Part shown: piece after piece, positions 1 to 15,097 of the stretch
Position numbering within the stretch: position 1 is the first letter of the stretch
Layout: each line of letters opens with the position of its first letter
Assembly (NCBI GenBank): GCA_963573385.1
Contig: CAUYLG010071803.1
Location: forward strand, 1-64,000
Direction: 5' to 3'
Origin: Cacajao melanocephalus
Lineage: Eukaryota; Chordata; Mammalia; Primates; Pitheciidae
DNA length: 64,000 nt
Program-made: the position numbers and the translations under genes
Notes under the pieces: model-generated
What the model saw: the letters and a program-made list of their open reading frames with translations, nothing else
Database searches by the model: none
Told to the model about the DNA's origin: nothing

Positions 1-21
1 TTTTTAATACCCATTTTTAGA

Positions 22-62
22 CTGCATTCTAGCCTGGGCAATAGAACAAGAATCCTGTTCTC
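22..62 (+). mobile_element. Alu 3'-end fragment
   Basis: About 40 bp resembles the end of the Alu right arm (the segment reading CTGCA..CCAGCCTGGGCAA). It is followed by pyrimidine-rich low-complexity sequence instead of a clean A tail. The element may continue off the left edge. Confidence 0.5.
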
Positions 63-190
63 TCTCCCTCTTTCTCTTCCTCTTTCTTTCTCTCATACAT
101 TCTTTTTTTTTCTTTCTTTCACTCTCACTTTCTTTCCTCTCTTTTTCTTTCTTTCAAAAAAAAAAATTAAAAAAAAATAAATAAATAAAC
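57..190. repeat. (TTTC)n/CT-rich tract followed by A-rich tract
   Basis: CTTTC-type pyrimidine repeats run to about 155, then an A-rich stretch with AAAT units to about 190. This looks like a degenerated microsatellite grown from an Alu tail. Confidence 0.75.
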
Positions 191-712
191 TCTCAGTTAA
201 AAAACTGAAACCCACTTTTCAGGAAGCCATGTTAGTAACTTAAAACAAGAAGCAGAGCCACCTAAGATACAGAGACGTACAGCTATAGATGCAGATGCTT
301 TGATTTATCTCATTTTTAGAGTCACCTGCCGTTCTTTGAAGATGTACATCTCCACCGTCCTACCATCCTCAGCTCCTTTAAAGGAAATTTAAATCGGGCT
401 GGGGCTGCTGCTGTCTGAGATAAAAAAGAAAGGAAGGGCTATTGCTAAGTCCCAGCTCATCCTCTGGCCAGTGCAGGAGTGTACCCCACTGTGCAGGCAT
501 CTCTGCAGGAACCTTTCACAGAATCCTCCATCCCCCATCCTGGGGAGGAGAACCAACAATGTTGGAGGGTGCAGTGTCCCTTCCTCTTAAAACACACACC
601 CTCACAGCAGGGTGGTTGGCAGAAGGCAGACCGACTGTGAGAGAGATCAAGCTAATCTCCAGGACTTCTTATCTATCTAACAATAACCATTTCCCCCTCA
701 TTTAGAGTATCT
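190..712. other. Unique sequence, no feature seen
   Basis: The longest frame (442-705) encodes an 87-residue string without similarity to anything I recognise and starts at a non-ATG codon. I see no repeat family here. Confidence 0.4.
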
Positions 713-714
713 TC

Positions 715-945
715 TACCACAGGGCAGGCACCTTGGCAAGCACTTTAAGCTCCCTAAGTCCTCACAAAGACTAGGCAAAATGGTGATTATATTCTGATTT
801 TATAAAGCAGAGAAGTAGGTCTCAGAAAAGTAACTTGCCCGAGTTACAGCTAGCTAGTCGGGGTGGGGTTAAGATTCAAGGGCGGGGCCTTCCAACCCAA
901 GCACTACTCTTCCACCTAAAGGGATCCCAAACCTGATGTCTCCCC
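715..945 (-). mobile_element. MIR SINE
   Basis: Reading plus, the order is the reverse complement of MIR: a GGCAGGCACCTTGGCAAGCA-like block, the ATTTTATAAAGCAGAGAA block, then TAACTTGCCCGAGTTACAGC. The element is old and diverged. Confidence 0.7.
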
Positions 946-1035
946 ACCAGTCATCTAATTTATTTATTCTTCCCAAGGCTACGTTCTGGGAGTAAATTCT
1001 CTAGACTAAAAACTCAATGGAATACTAATGGGCAT

Positions 1036-1215
1036 CAGACTGTTACAGAAAGAGCACTGGACTAGAAGTCAGAGAACTAGACATCGGAGCGGGCGTTTCT
1101 ACTATCTGGATGAATTTGGGCACTATACAATCTCTCTTGTCCACGTTTTCTATGTCAGAAAAAATATGTAGTTAGGTCATTTTGTGTTCTTTCCAGCTCT
1201 AAATATTATCTCTGA
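1036..1215 (+). mobile_element. MIR SINE
   Basis: The sequence follows the MIR order in sense orientation: AGAGCACTGGACTAGAAGTC, then the TGAATTTGGGCA block, then a CTCTAAATATTAT-like 3' part. It is diverged. Confidence 0.6.
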
Positions 1216-1399
1216 ATTATTTATACTTTAAAAGGACCTTAGAGGGACCAATGTTTAACATGAAGAATGGTCTTCTAATTGTGAAGATTCTGGAAAGGAA
1301 AAACAAAATCAAGCAAAGAGTCCTCCTTGCTCCCCTCAAAATCACATAAGTATGAGCAATTTCTTCTACTACTTAATTGCAAAGATATTTCCTTAAAAA

Positions 1400-1560
1400 T
1401 GATCTGCACATTTATAGTTTATAATGCCCTTTCAAATACATGATTTCATTTTAATCCTTGCAACTATTATACAGATGAAGAAACTTGAGCCTCAGATGTT
1501 GACTGACTTGCACCATTTCATAAAGCTGGCAGGTATTCATGTGAAGACTAGTCCTCCAAT
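1400..1560 (-). mobile_element. MIR SINE fragment
   Basis: The region contains ATTTTAATCCTTGCAACTAT, then ACAGATGAAGAAACTTGAG, then a GACTTGCACCATTTCATAAAG-like block. That is the order of a reversed MIR core. Confidence 0.6.
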
Positions 1561-1670
1561 TTTAGGTTAGCCACAACCAAAAGAAAAAGATGTGCTTATA
1601 CATAACCCTGCATTTGATCCAGAGTCCTATTGCAGGATGAGCCCATTCAGGTAACAACTGTAAACTATCA

Positions 1671-1703
1671 CCATCATTATCATCATCATCATCATCATCA
1701 TCC
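1671..1703. repeat. (ATC)n microsatellite
   Basis: About ten CAT/ATC units with one imperfect unit. It accounts for the runs of Asp or Met seen when translated. Confidence 0.9.
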
Positions 1704-1770
1704 ACAATAATCTCATTTGAGCACATAACAGACACCAAGTAATCACTGTCAAAGCAATTAAGAAAGGAGA

Positions 1771-2258
<488 letters not shown>

Positions 2259-2261
2259 GAG

Positions 2262-3400
2262 ACTTGTGCTGTTTCAACACATATGCCTAAACACCAACTT
2301 CATTGCAGGTAGGACCAGTTCTGCTTAGAAACATGCAGACCTAATACTCATGTGTACATATGTGACCTCTCTGCTGTTTTTCTCTCCTCATCTCAGCTCC
2401 TGAAAAAAGCACACAGATGGGCCCTTTCTCCCCAGACATGATTCTTTCAGCATCCCTCAATCTGCCACTGCAAACAGGCTTGGTGGAAGCATATATTCAG
2501 TTAGCATGTGACAACAGTGCTTCATACAATATAATTAACACTGCCCCACCCCATTTCTTTAAAAATTAGTAAGTACACAAGAAAGAAAGCACAAAACAAA
2601 ACCAGAAGGGAGAAAGGCAATTTTAAAATGAATTCAACTGCAGAAGCTTATGTTCCTGTAGGCATAGTAGATATTAATAATTCAACAAAATATTACAGTA
2701 ATTACTATACTTTGCAAAATCACAACAGTGCACTTTAGCACAACTCCTACCAATCTCCCTGCTACTGCCATTAATAAATAAAACACAATTCCCTATATTA
2801 AATTTGTTGTTTAAAAGCTAAATATTTTATCAGAACTAATATATTTTAAATAATCAGTCAAAACCAAGAAAATCCCTGGTCCTGAATTTCTCACCCATTC
2901 AAGTGAAATTCCATCTTCACAGTTAAGAGCTAAAATTGATTTCAAGTCCAACAAGAATACACTAAATGTTAGGGTCTGAAGGTCCCTATTGAGGGAACTG
3001 AGAATTACTCAGCTCTCATGCTCTGCTGGAATCTGATTAGCCTGCCAGGAAGAGAGTGAAATGGAAAGAGTAGACAATTAATTCTTTTGGACTATAAATC
3101 TGGCCTACTGCATTCAGCTCCAAAAAATAAACCATGAATTGTAAAGAGAGGCAAGGGGCAGGCAATCACCAAAAAAAAAAAAAACACTCCTAAGTCTGTC
3201 CCTGAGCATGTATGTAGGAGGCCAGTGATCTCGAAATACAGGTGAACCTCACTTTACACTGTATGTTCCTACAAATCTGTTACATCCAATCTCTCAACTT
3301 CTATTGATTTTACCCGCTGCAAAAATGCTGCAAAATAAACCACCTAAATCTCAATCACTTTTTCTTACAACAATCATTTACATATTCTCAGAAACATTCA
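2262..3400. other. Unique AT-rich intron sequence
   Basis: I recognise no gene or clear repeat. There is an A14 run near 3171-3184. Confidence 0.4.
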
Positions 3401-3404
3401 GGGT

Positions 3405-3835
3405 AGCTGGTGGTTGGCTGATCATAGCTGGACTCAGCTAGGTGGTTCTGCTGGTCCTGGCTGGGCTGGGCTGGGCTGGGCTGATCTAGCCTGGGCTTGG
3501 CTGGGAATGGCTGTGTACTACTTGTCTCTCATCCTCCTGAGACCAATAGGCCATGTTTTTCTCATGGCCACCCCAAAGGCACAAGACAACAGGTAGAAAC
3601 ACGCATCCTTCTTGATAACTAAGCTTGGAACTGGCACACTATCACTCCCACCTCTTCTATTGGCCAAAGGAAGTCACAAGGCCAAACCGAAAGTTAGAAA
3701 ATGGGGAAGAAGGCCCCACTCACAGAAAGAGGACACTGAAAAGGCCCCATACAAAGGGAGTGATAAAGAGAAGAATTGGAGCTAATGACACAATTAACTA
3801 TATCTGCCAAATATTTCTTCAGTAGGCTCCTTCTT
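3405..3835. repeat. Probable ancient dispersed repeat (family unassigned) with GGGCT minisatellite
   Basis: Phrases such as CTTGGAACTGGCACACTATC and CTATTGGCCAAAGGAAGTCA are ones I recall from an old dispersed mammalian repeat whose name I cannot give with certainty. At 3459-3483 a GGGCT unit is repeated about five times. The two open frames here are remnants of that sequence and not genes. Confidence 0.45.
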
Positions 3836-4002
3836 ACCTACCCCCACTACCACCACTCAAGCCATCACCCTCTTCAGCTACATCCTCTTAGCATTCATCC
3901 TTTTTTCCCTCTAACCCACAGGGTGATCACAGTGATTTTTTTAATGTAAATTTAATTTTATCATTTTATCATTCTCCTACTATAAACCTTTTTGCATTTT
4001 CC

Positions 4003-4179
4003 TTTTTTTTTTTTTTTTTTTTTAGACAGGGTCTCGCTCTGTCATCCAGGTTAGAGTGCAGTGGCATGATCACAGCTCACTGCAGCAGCCTCAACCTCCT
4101 GGGCTCCAGTGACCCTCCCACCTCAGCCTCAGCCACCTGAGTAGCTGGGACCACAGCTGCATGCCACCATGCCCAGCTA

Positions 4180-4214
<35 letters not shown>

Positions 4215-4330
4215 TTTTTGTGGAGACAGAGTTTCTTCATGTTGCCTCTCAAACTCCTGGGCTCAGGGGACCTGCCCTCCTCAGCCTTCCAAAGTTCTAG
4301 GATTACAGGAATGAGCCATCATGCCAGGCC
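4003..4330 (-). mobile_element. AluJ-like SINE with internal (TG)n
   Basis: A reverse-oriented Alu starts with a 21-T run. Diagnostic-looking older positions such as CCTCAACCTCCTGGGCTC suggest the AluJ branch. At 4182-4213 the ATTTTTGTATTTTT segment of the second arm has expanded into about 16 TG units. Confidence 0.9.
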
Positions 4331-4334
4331 ATCC

Positions 4335-4700
4335 CTTTGCTATTAGGATAAAGAACTAAACCCTTGCTTAATCCTTCCCATGCCTTCCTGCCTAGCTCCA
4401 ACTCATCTCTCACCATCCCCCAGCCCCTCTGCTCCAGCCACACTGTCCTTCCTTTCCCCTTCAAATATATTGAACCTTCCAGCCATAGAAGCCATGTGCC
4501 CAGAATATGCCCTCCCCTCTGCACCTAATGCACCCTGCACATCTTTGAAATCTCAACTCATCTGCTTCTCCCTCTCTGCCCTTCCTAAGTTAAATGTCCC
4601 TAGTGTTGTCATGTACCTCTCAATCAGCACTGCTCACCATTACAGACTCAGAATCCAGCAGTACATGGCACATACAGGGGACTCCACAAATATGCATTGA
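4335..4700 (+). mobile_element. L2 LINE 3' fragment
   Basis: The CT-rich text (GCCCCTCTGCTCCAGCCACA, then TCTTTGAAATCTCAACTCAT and a CCCT..GCCCTTCCTAAG-like block) follows the L2 3' order in sense orientation. It is diverged, so the edges are approximate. Confidence 0.6.
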
Positions 4701-4708
4701 ATATTTAT

Positions 4709-5130
4709 GTGTTAGTCTGTTCTCACATTGCTGTAAAGAAATATCTAGGACTGGGTATTTTATATTTAATAAAAGAAGTTTAATTGGCTTACAGTTTTGC
4801 AGGCAGTACAGGAAACATACTGGCTTCTGCTTCTGGGGAGGCCTCAGGAAACTTCCAATCATGGCAGAAGGCAAAGAGGAGCAGATGTCTTACATGGCAG
4901 GATCAGGAGCAAGGCGGGGTGGGGGTGGGAGGCACTGCACACTTTTAACCAACCAGATCTTACAAGAATTCACTCACTGTCACAAGGACAGTACCAAGAG
5001 GATGATGCTAAATCATTCATGAGAAACCTGTCTCCACGATCCAATCACCTCCCACCAGGCCCCACCTCCAACACTGGGGATTAAAATTTAACATGAGACT
5101 TGGGCAAGGACAGACTTCCAAACCATATCA
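4709..5130 (-). mobile_element. Solitary MaLR LTR (MST/THE1-type)
   Basis: It begins TGTGTTAGTCTGTTCTCA and ends CCAAACCATATCA, the reverse complement of the TGATATGGTTTGG...ACTAATACA ends of MaLR LTRs. Inner blocks (GGGGAGGCCTCAGGAAACTT, CAATCACCTCCCACCAGGCC) also fit. No internal MaLR sequence adjoins it. It is a non-coding relic of an endogenous retrovirus-like element. Confidence 0.85.
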
Positions 5131-5169
5131 ATTGGCTATTGCTGTGGTTTTAAGAAAAAATGATTTTAA

Positions 5170-5489
5170 CACCCACTTATGAGTGAGAACATGCAGTGTT
5201 TGGTTTTCTGTTCTTGTGTCAGTTTGCTGAGAATGATGGTTTCCAGCTTTATCCATGTCCCTGCAAAGGACATGAACTCATCCTTTTTTATGGCTGTATC
5301 GTATTCCATGATGTATGTGTGCCACATTTTCTTTATCCAGTCTATCATTGATGGGCACTTGGGTTGGTATCAAGTCTTTGCTATTGTGAACAGTGCCACA
5401 ATAAACATATGTGTGCATGTGTTTTCAACAAACCTACACATTCTGCACATGTACCCCAGAACTTAAAGTATAATTTAAAAAAAAAAAGT
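5170..5489. mobile_element. L1 insertion with 5' inversion (twin priming) and TSDs
   Basis: Bases 5170-5422 are the 3' end of L1 ORF2 in reverse complement. From about 5423 the L1 3' terminus is in sense (CACATGTACCCCAGAACTTA) with an A tail. Imperfect 16-bp direct repeats with one mismatch flank the whole unit at 5154-5169 and 5490-5505. This is the signature of twin-primed reverse transcription. Confidence 0.85.
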
Positions 5490-5520
5490 GAAAAAAAGAT
5501 TTTAAATTTTTTTAAATAAA

Positions 5521-6689
<1,169 letters not shown>

Positions 6690-6690
<1 letters not shown>

Positions 6691-7599
6691 TCCTGATCAT
6701 CAGAGAAATGCAAATCTAAACTACAATGACATATTATCTCATCCCAGATAAAATGGCTTATATCCAAAAGACAGACAATAACAAATGCTGGTGAGGACAC
6801 AGAGAAAGGGGAACCCTTGTACACTGTTGGTGGGAGTGTAAATTAGTACAACTGCTATGAAGAACAGTTCGGAGTTTCCTCAGAAAAACTAAAAACAAAG
6901 CTATCATACAATCCAGCAATCCCACTGCTGGATATATACTCAAAAGAAAGGAAATCAATATATCAAAGAAATATTTGCACTCCTGTGTTTGTTTCAGCAC
7001 TATTCACAATAGCCAAGATTTTGAAGCAGCCTAACTGTCCAGCAAATGGATAAAGAAAATGTGGTACATATACACAATGGAGTACTATTCAGCCATAAAA
7101 ACAAATGTGATTTTGTCATTTGCAACAACATTGATGGAAGTAGAGGTCATTATGGTAACTGAAATATGCCAGGCACCAAAAGACACACATAGCATATTCT
7201 CACTTATTTCCAGGATCTAAAAATCAAAACAATTGAACCCATGGACATAGAGTAGAAGAATGATTACCAGAGGCAGGGAAGGGTTGTTGGGCGAGGAAGA
7301 GGGAGATAGGGATTATTAATTTAATGGGTACGAAAAATGAAATGAATGAAAGGCCTAGTATTTGATAGCACAACAGGGTCACTAGAGTCAATAATAATTT
7401 AATTTTACATTTTAAAATAACTAAAAGAGTATAATTGGATTATTTGTAACACAAAGGATAAGTGCTTGAATGAACGCATACCCCATCTTCCATGATGTGA
7501 TTATTATGTAATGCGTATCTGTATCAAAACATCTCATGGATCCCATAAATATATATATACCTACTATATGCCCAAAAAAACTTTTTAAATTAAAAAATT

Positions 7600-7600
<1 letters not shown>
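6690..7600 (+). mobile_element. 5'-truncated L1 (older primate/mammalian L1MA/PB type)
   Basis: The sequence begins in ORF2 (ATCAGAGAAATGCAAATC), passes ACTGTTGGTGGGAGTGTAAA and CCAGCAATCCCACTGCTGGA, and continues into an older-style 3' UTR (AGTCAATAATAATTTAATTT, CATGATGTGATTATTATG). It ends A-rich near 7600. The ORF2 frame is broken throughout. Confidence 0.85.
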
Positions 7601-8821
<1,221 letters not shown>

Positions 8822-9399
8822 CCTAAATGTTTTTTTAAAACATCCAAATTACACTCCCATCTTATAATTTTATTATATCAGATGTGACTTGAAATCAATT
8901 GTACATCATGCCTGGAATAAGAATCCTGGGTTTTTACTATCATGGTCTGCATGTTAATGGAAGTGTTCATTTGTACTGAGAGAAGGCAAAAGAAAATAAG
9001 AGCTGTATCTGGTCTCAAATCTGTTGTCAAAGGGTCTCTAACTCCTTAAGGAATAAAGAAGAGGTGAGGTAACCCAACAAATTGAGTTCATATCACCCCC
9101 TATTCTTTTCAAAGCGTTTCCATGTTCACTATCTCACTTTTTAACTGTGACATATAGAGAGCAAACAGGATTGTCCCCATTTCACCCATCAAGAAATGAC
9201 TGATCTAATATCACATCTACTTTGTGGTGAGATGGACTGCACCAATTTTTGCAACTTTTTCACTTTAAAGGTGAGAAAACTGAATCCAAGAAAATTCAAA
9301 TAACTGGCATCATACTAAGCAAACAAATGATTAAATGAATTCGTTAAAGAATGAATGAAAATACACCTGCTTGAAGTAAGATCAAATCTAGGCATGCCT
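8822..9399. other. Intron sequence, possible MIR trace at 9100-9240
   Basis: A weak reversed-MIR order (CATGTTCACTATCTCACTTT, then TTGTCCCCATTTCACCCATC) is visible near 9100-9240. Nothing else is recognised. Confidence 0.35.
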
Positions 9400-10186
9400 G
9401 AAAGAAGCATTTTTTGGAATGCTTTACAAGATGGCTGAATAAGAGGCAGCTCTGGAAAGCAGCTCCCAGTGAGAGACATGCAGAAGCTGAGTGGTCTCCA
9501 CAATTCCAAACGAAGTAACAGGTTCATATTGTGGGTCTGGTTGGACAGTGGGTATAAACCAAATAAGGCAAGTTCAGGCAAAGTGAGGCACTGCCCCACC
9601 CAGGAGGTGCATGCAACCTGACTGGAGGACCCAGGATCTCCCCCTCTGGGACTTCGGTTGGGATACAGCGCTCCACCCAAGCCCTCTACTACCCACAGAA
9701 CAGGAGACCTTCTCCAGGCTGAAAAGTCTCAGCGAGTTGCCTCAACAAGGCAGAACAGCAACTTTGGCTGGTGCTAGGACTGTCAGCATAGATCTAGGTG
9801 GAAGCACTGGCTGACGCAAAAGCCAGAAAACCTACAGGATGGAGCCACCCACCCCGCAGAAAGAAGGGGAACTGAATGCAGGGAAACAGCCCATACAGCA
9901 GGACGGGTCCCCCTCCTCCATCCTGCACAAAGCCCAGCAAGCTAAAAAACTCTCACTCCAGAGTTTGGCACCCAAAACATCAGTTAGAGAGTGACCAGGA
10001 ACAATCCAGCTCCACAGGGGAAGAGAAGTCGCCATTGCAGAAGCCGGCCTAATTTTCCTGAGTAAATAAAAGACACAGCAGCTCCACTGAATCTGTGGCA
10101 GCCCAGCAGCGCCTCTGCAGGCAGACAAAGTAAAGGTCGCCTCCTCAAGCAGCTACCTGAGATAAAAACTATATAAATCCAAGGAG

Positions 10187-11169
10187 ATGGGAAGAAACCA
10201 GCACAAGAAGAATGAAACCATCAAAAACCAGAATGCCTCTTCCCCCACCACAAGATCACAACTCCTCATCAGCAAAGGAACAAAGCTGGATGGAGAATGA
10301 ATTTGACAAATTGACAGAAGCAGGCTTCAGAAGGTGGGTAATAACTTCTCTGAGTTAAAGGAACATGTTCTGTCCCAATGCAAAGAAACTAAAACCTTGA
10401 AAAAAGGTTAGAAGAAATGCTAACTAGAATAACCAGCTTGGAGAAGAACATAAACAACTTGATGGAGCTGAAAAACACAGCACAAGAACTTCGAGAAGCA
10501 TACACAAGTTTCAATAGCCGAATAGATCAAGCAGGAAAAAGGATATCAGAGATTGAAGATCAACTCAATGAAATAAAATGAGAAGGAAAGAATAGAGAAA
10601 AAAGAGTGAAAAGAAATGAACAAAGTCTTCAAGAAATAAGGGATTATGTGAAAAGACCTAATCTATACTTGATTGGTGTACCAGAAGATGATGGGGAGAA
10701 TGAATCCAAGCTGGAAAACACTCTTCAGGATATTATCAAGGATAACTTCCCCAACCTAGCAAGGCAGGCCAACATTCAAATACAGGAAATACAGAGAACA
10801 CCACAAAGATACTCCTCTAGAAGAACAACCCCAAGGCACATAATTGTCAGCTTCATCAAGGTTGAAATGAAAGAAAAACTACCAAGGGCAGCCAGAGAGA
10901 AATGTCAGGTCACCCACAAAGGGAAGCACATCAGACTCACAATGACTCTCTTGGCAGAAACCCTACAAGCCAGAAGAGAGTGGGGGCCAATATTTAACAT
11001 CCTTAAAGAAAAGAACTTTCAACCCAGAATTTCATATCGAGCCAAACTAAGCTTAACAAGCAAAGAAGAAATAAAATCCTTTACGGGCAAGCAATTGCAG
11101 AGAGATTTTTGTCACTACCAGAACTGCCCTAGAAGAGCTCCTGAAGGAAGCACTAAACCCAGAAAGTAA
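10187..11169 (+). pseudogene. L1 ORF1 remnant (ORF1p RNA-binding protein), disrupted
   Basis: ORF1p is the trimeric RNA chaperone that coats L1 RNA. The original ATG at 10187 opens a frame that hits TGA at 10298 after 37 codons. A frameshift against the family order lies just upstream. A second in-frame TGA sits at 10579. Downstream, 10606-11169 stays open for 187 codons and shows the RRM-like and C-terminal parts (RPNLYLIGVPEDDGENESKL near its start, ETLQARREWGPIFNILKEKN further on). The coiled-coil part is damaged. It ends at the expected TAA about 100 bp before ORF2. Confidence 0.92.
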
Positions 11170-11272
11170 AAACCACTACCAGCCACTGCAAAAAAGAATC
11201 AAATGGTAAAGACCAATGAAGCAATGAAGAAATTATGCCAACCAAAGGGCAAAACAACCAACCAGTAATAAA

Positions 11273-14200
11273 ATGGCAGGATCAAATTCACACATAACAG
11301 TATTAACATTAAATGTAAATGGACTAAATGCCCCAATCAAAAGACACAGACTGGAAAATTGGATAAAAAGCCAAGAACCATTGGTGTGCTGTATTCAGGA
11401 GAACCATCTCACATGCAAAGATATACACAGACTCAAAATAAAGGGATGGAAGATGATTTACCAATAAAATGGAGAGCAAAAAAAAGCAGGGGTGGCAATC
11501 CCAGTCTCCGATAAAATGGACTTTAAACCAACAAAAATCAAAAGAGACAAAGAAGGACATTACATAATGGTAAAAGGATCAATACAACAAAAAGAGCTAA
11601 CTATTCTAAATACATATGCACCCAATACAGGAGCACCCAGATACATAAAACAAGTCCTTAATAACCTACAAAGAGACTTAGAATCCTACACAATAATAGT
11701 GGGAGACTTTAACACTACACTGTCAATATTAGACAGATCAATGAGACAGAAAATCAACAAGGAAATCCGGGACTTGAACGCAGATCTGGACCAAGCAAAC
11801 TTAATAGACATGTACAGAACTCTCAACCCCAAATCCACAGAATATACATTCTTCTCAGCACCACATCGTACTTATTCTAAAATCAACCACATAATTGGAA
11901 GTAAATCACTCCTCAGCAAATGCAAAAGAATGGAAATCATAACAAACGGTCTCTCAGACCACAGTGCAATCAAATTAGAACTCAGGATTAAGAAACTAAC
12001 TCAAAACTGCACAACTTCATGGAAACTGAACAACTGGCTCTTGAATGTTGACTGGATAAACAATGAAATGAAGGCAGAAATAAAGATGTTCTTTGAAACC
12101 AATGAGGATGAAGACACAACATACCAGAATCTCTGGGACACATTTAAAGCAGTGTCTAGAGGGAAATTCACAGCAATAAATGCCCACATGAGGAGCAAGG
12201 CAAGGTCTAAAATCGACACCCTATCATCAAAATTGAAAGAGATACAGGAGCAGGATCAAAACAACTCAAAAGCTAGCAGAAGATGAAAAATAACTAAGAT
12301 CAGAGCAGAACTGAAAGAGATAGAGACACAAAAAATCCTCCAAAAAAATCAATAAATCCAGGAACCAGTTTTTTGAAAGAGTCAACAAAACAGACAGACC
12401 ACTAGCCAGACTAATAAAAAAGATAAGAGAGAAGAATCAAATAGATGCAATAAAAAACGATAAAGGGGACATCACCACTGATTCCACAAAAATAAAAACT
12501 ACCATCAGGGATTACTACAAACAACTCTATGCACACAAACCAGTAAATCTGGAAGAAATAGATAAATTCCTGGACACTTGCACTCTCCCAAAACTAAACC
12601 AGGAAGAAGTTGAATCCCTGAATAGACCAATAACAAGTGCTGAGGTTGAGGCAGCAATTAATAGCCTACCAACTGAAAAAAGCCCAGATCCAGATGGGTT
12701 TACAGCCAAATTCTAGCAGATGTACAAAGAGGAACTGGTGCCATTCCTCCTGAAACTATTCTAAACAATACAAAAAGAGGGAATCTTCTCCAACTAATTT
12801 TATGAGAACAACATCATCCTAATACCAAAACCAGGCATAGATGCAACAGAAAAAGAAAACTTCAGGCCAATATCCATGATGAACATAGATGCAAAAATCT
12901 TCAATAAAATACTGGCAAACAGAATGCAACAGCAAATCAAAAAGCTTATTCATCACGATCAAGTAGGCTTCATCCCAGGGATGCAAGGCTGGTTCAACAG
13001 ACACAAGACTATAAACGTAATCCATCACATAAACAGAACCAAAGACAAAAACCACATGATTATCTCAATTGATGCAGAGAAGGCCTTTGACAAAATTCAA
13101 CAGCCCTTTATGCTAAAAGCTCCTAATAAACTAGGTATTGATGGAACGTATCTCAAAATAATAAAAGCTATTTATGACAAACTGACAGCCAATATCATAC
13201 TGAATGGGCAAAAACTGGAAGCAATCCCTCTGAAATCTGGCACTAGACAAGGATGCCCTCTCTCACCACTCCTATTCAATATAATATTGGAAGTTCTAGC
13301 CAGAGCAATCAGGCAAGAAAAAGAAATAAAGGGTATTCAATTAGGAAAAGAGGAAGCCAAACTGTCTCTATTTGCAGATGACATGATTGTCTATTTAGAA
13401 GACCCCATCGTCTCAGCCCAAAATCCCCTGAAACTGATAAGCAACTTCAGCAAAGTCTCAGGATACAAAATCAATGTGCAGAAATCACAAGCATTTCTAT
13501 ACGCCAATAATGGACAAACAGAGAGCCAAATCAAAAGTGAACTCCCATTCTCAATTGCTACAAAGAGAATAAAATATCTAGGAATACAACTAACAAAGGA
13601 CATAAAAGGCCTCTTTAAGGAGAACTACAAACCACTGCTCAATGAAATAAGAGAGGACACAAACAGATGGAAAACATTCCATGCTCATGGTTGGGAAGAA
13701 TCAATATCATGAAAATGGCCATACTGCCCAAAGTAATTTATACATTCAATGCTATCCCATCAAGCTACCAATGACCTTCTTCACAGAACTGGAAAAAACC
13801 ACTTCAAATTTCATATGGAACCAAAACAGAGCCCACATAGCCAAAACAATCCTAAGCAAAAAGAACAAAGCTGGAGGCATGATGCTGGCTGACTTCAAAC
13901 TATACTACAAGTCCACAGTAATCAAAACAGCATAGTACTGGTACCAAAACAGAGACATAGACCAATGGAACAGAACAGAGGCCTCAGAAGCAACACCACA
14001 CATCTACAATCATCTGATCTTTGACAAACTTGACAAAAACAAGCAAAGAGAAAAGGATTCCCTGTTTAATAAGTGGTGTTGGGAAAAACTGGTTAGCCAT
14101 GTGCAGAAAGCAGAAACTGGACCCCTTCCTGACACCTTACACTAAAATTAACTCCAGATGGATTAAGGACTTAAACATAAGACCTAACACCATAAAAACC

Positions 14201-15097
14201 CTAGAAGAAAACCTATGCAAAACCATTCAGGACATAGGCATAGGCAAGGACTTCATGGCTAAAACACCAAAAGCAATGGCAACAAAAACCAAAATAGACA
14301 AATGGGATCTAATTAAGCTCCAGAGCTTCTGTACAGCAAAGGAAACAATCATCAGAGTGAACCAGTAACCAACAGAATGGGAAAAAAATTTTTGCAATCT
14401 ACCCATCTGACACAAAGGGCTAATATCCAGAATCTACAAAGAACTAAAACAGATTTATAAGAAAAAAACAAACCCATTCAAAAGTGGGTGAAGGATATGA
14501 ACAGACACTTTACAAAAGAAGACATCTATGAGGCCAACAAACATATGAAAAAATGCTCATCATCACTGGTCATTAGAGAAGTGCAAATCAAAACCACATT
14601 GAGATACCATCTCATGCCAGTTAGAATGGCGGATCATTAGAAATCTGGAGAAAACAGATGCTGGAGAGGATGTGGAGAAATAGGAACACTTTTACATTGT
14701 TGGTGGGAGTGCAAATTAGCGCAACCATTGCGGAAGACAGTGTGGTAATTCTTCAAGAACCTAGAAATAGAAATACCATTTGACCCAGCAATCCCATTAC
14801 TGGGTATATATCCAAAGAATTATAACTTGTTCTGTTATAAAGACACATGCACACATATGTTCATTGTGGCACTGTTTATAATAGCAAAGACCTGGAACCA
14901 ACCCAAATGTCCATCAACAATAGACTGGATCAAGAAAATGTGGCACATAGACACCACGGAGTACTATGCAGCCATAAAAAAATGAGTTCGTGTCCTTCAT
15001 AGGGACATGGATGAATCTGGAAATCATCATTCTCAGCAAACTGACACGAGAACAGAAAATCAAACACCACATGTTATTACTCATAGTTGGGTGTTGA
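11273..15097 (+). pseudogene. L1 ORF2 remnant (endonuclease-reverse transcriptase), disrupted
   Basis: ORF2p nicks the target and reverse-transcribes L1 RNA. The remnant spans 3,825 bp, almost exactly the family length, so indels nearly cancel. The endonuclease region keeps a VGDFN block and an SDHSA block, but the KIDH-type motif reads KINHIIGSK, with Asn in place of the expected catalytic Asp. The reverse-transcriptase block keeps FADDM at 13371-13385 and [13 protein letters not shown]. Breaks: TAA at 11465, TGA at 12284, a frameshift near 12340, TAG at 12714, TAA at 12762, a frameshift near 13672, TAG at 13933 and another shift before 14021. Confidence 0.93.

Noticed and set aside
11492..13712. 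Long open frames with reverse-transcriptase motifs
   Set aside because: They belong to the broken ORF2 of the L1 at 9416-15433 and are not host genes or an active element.
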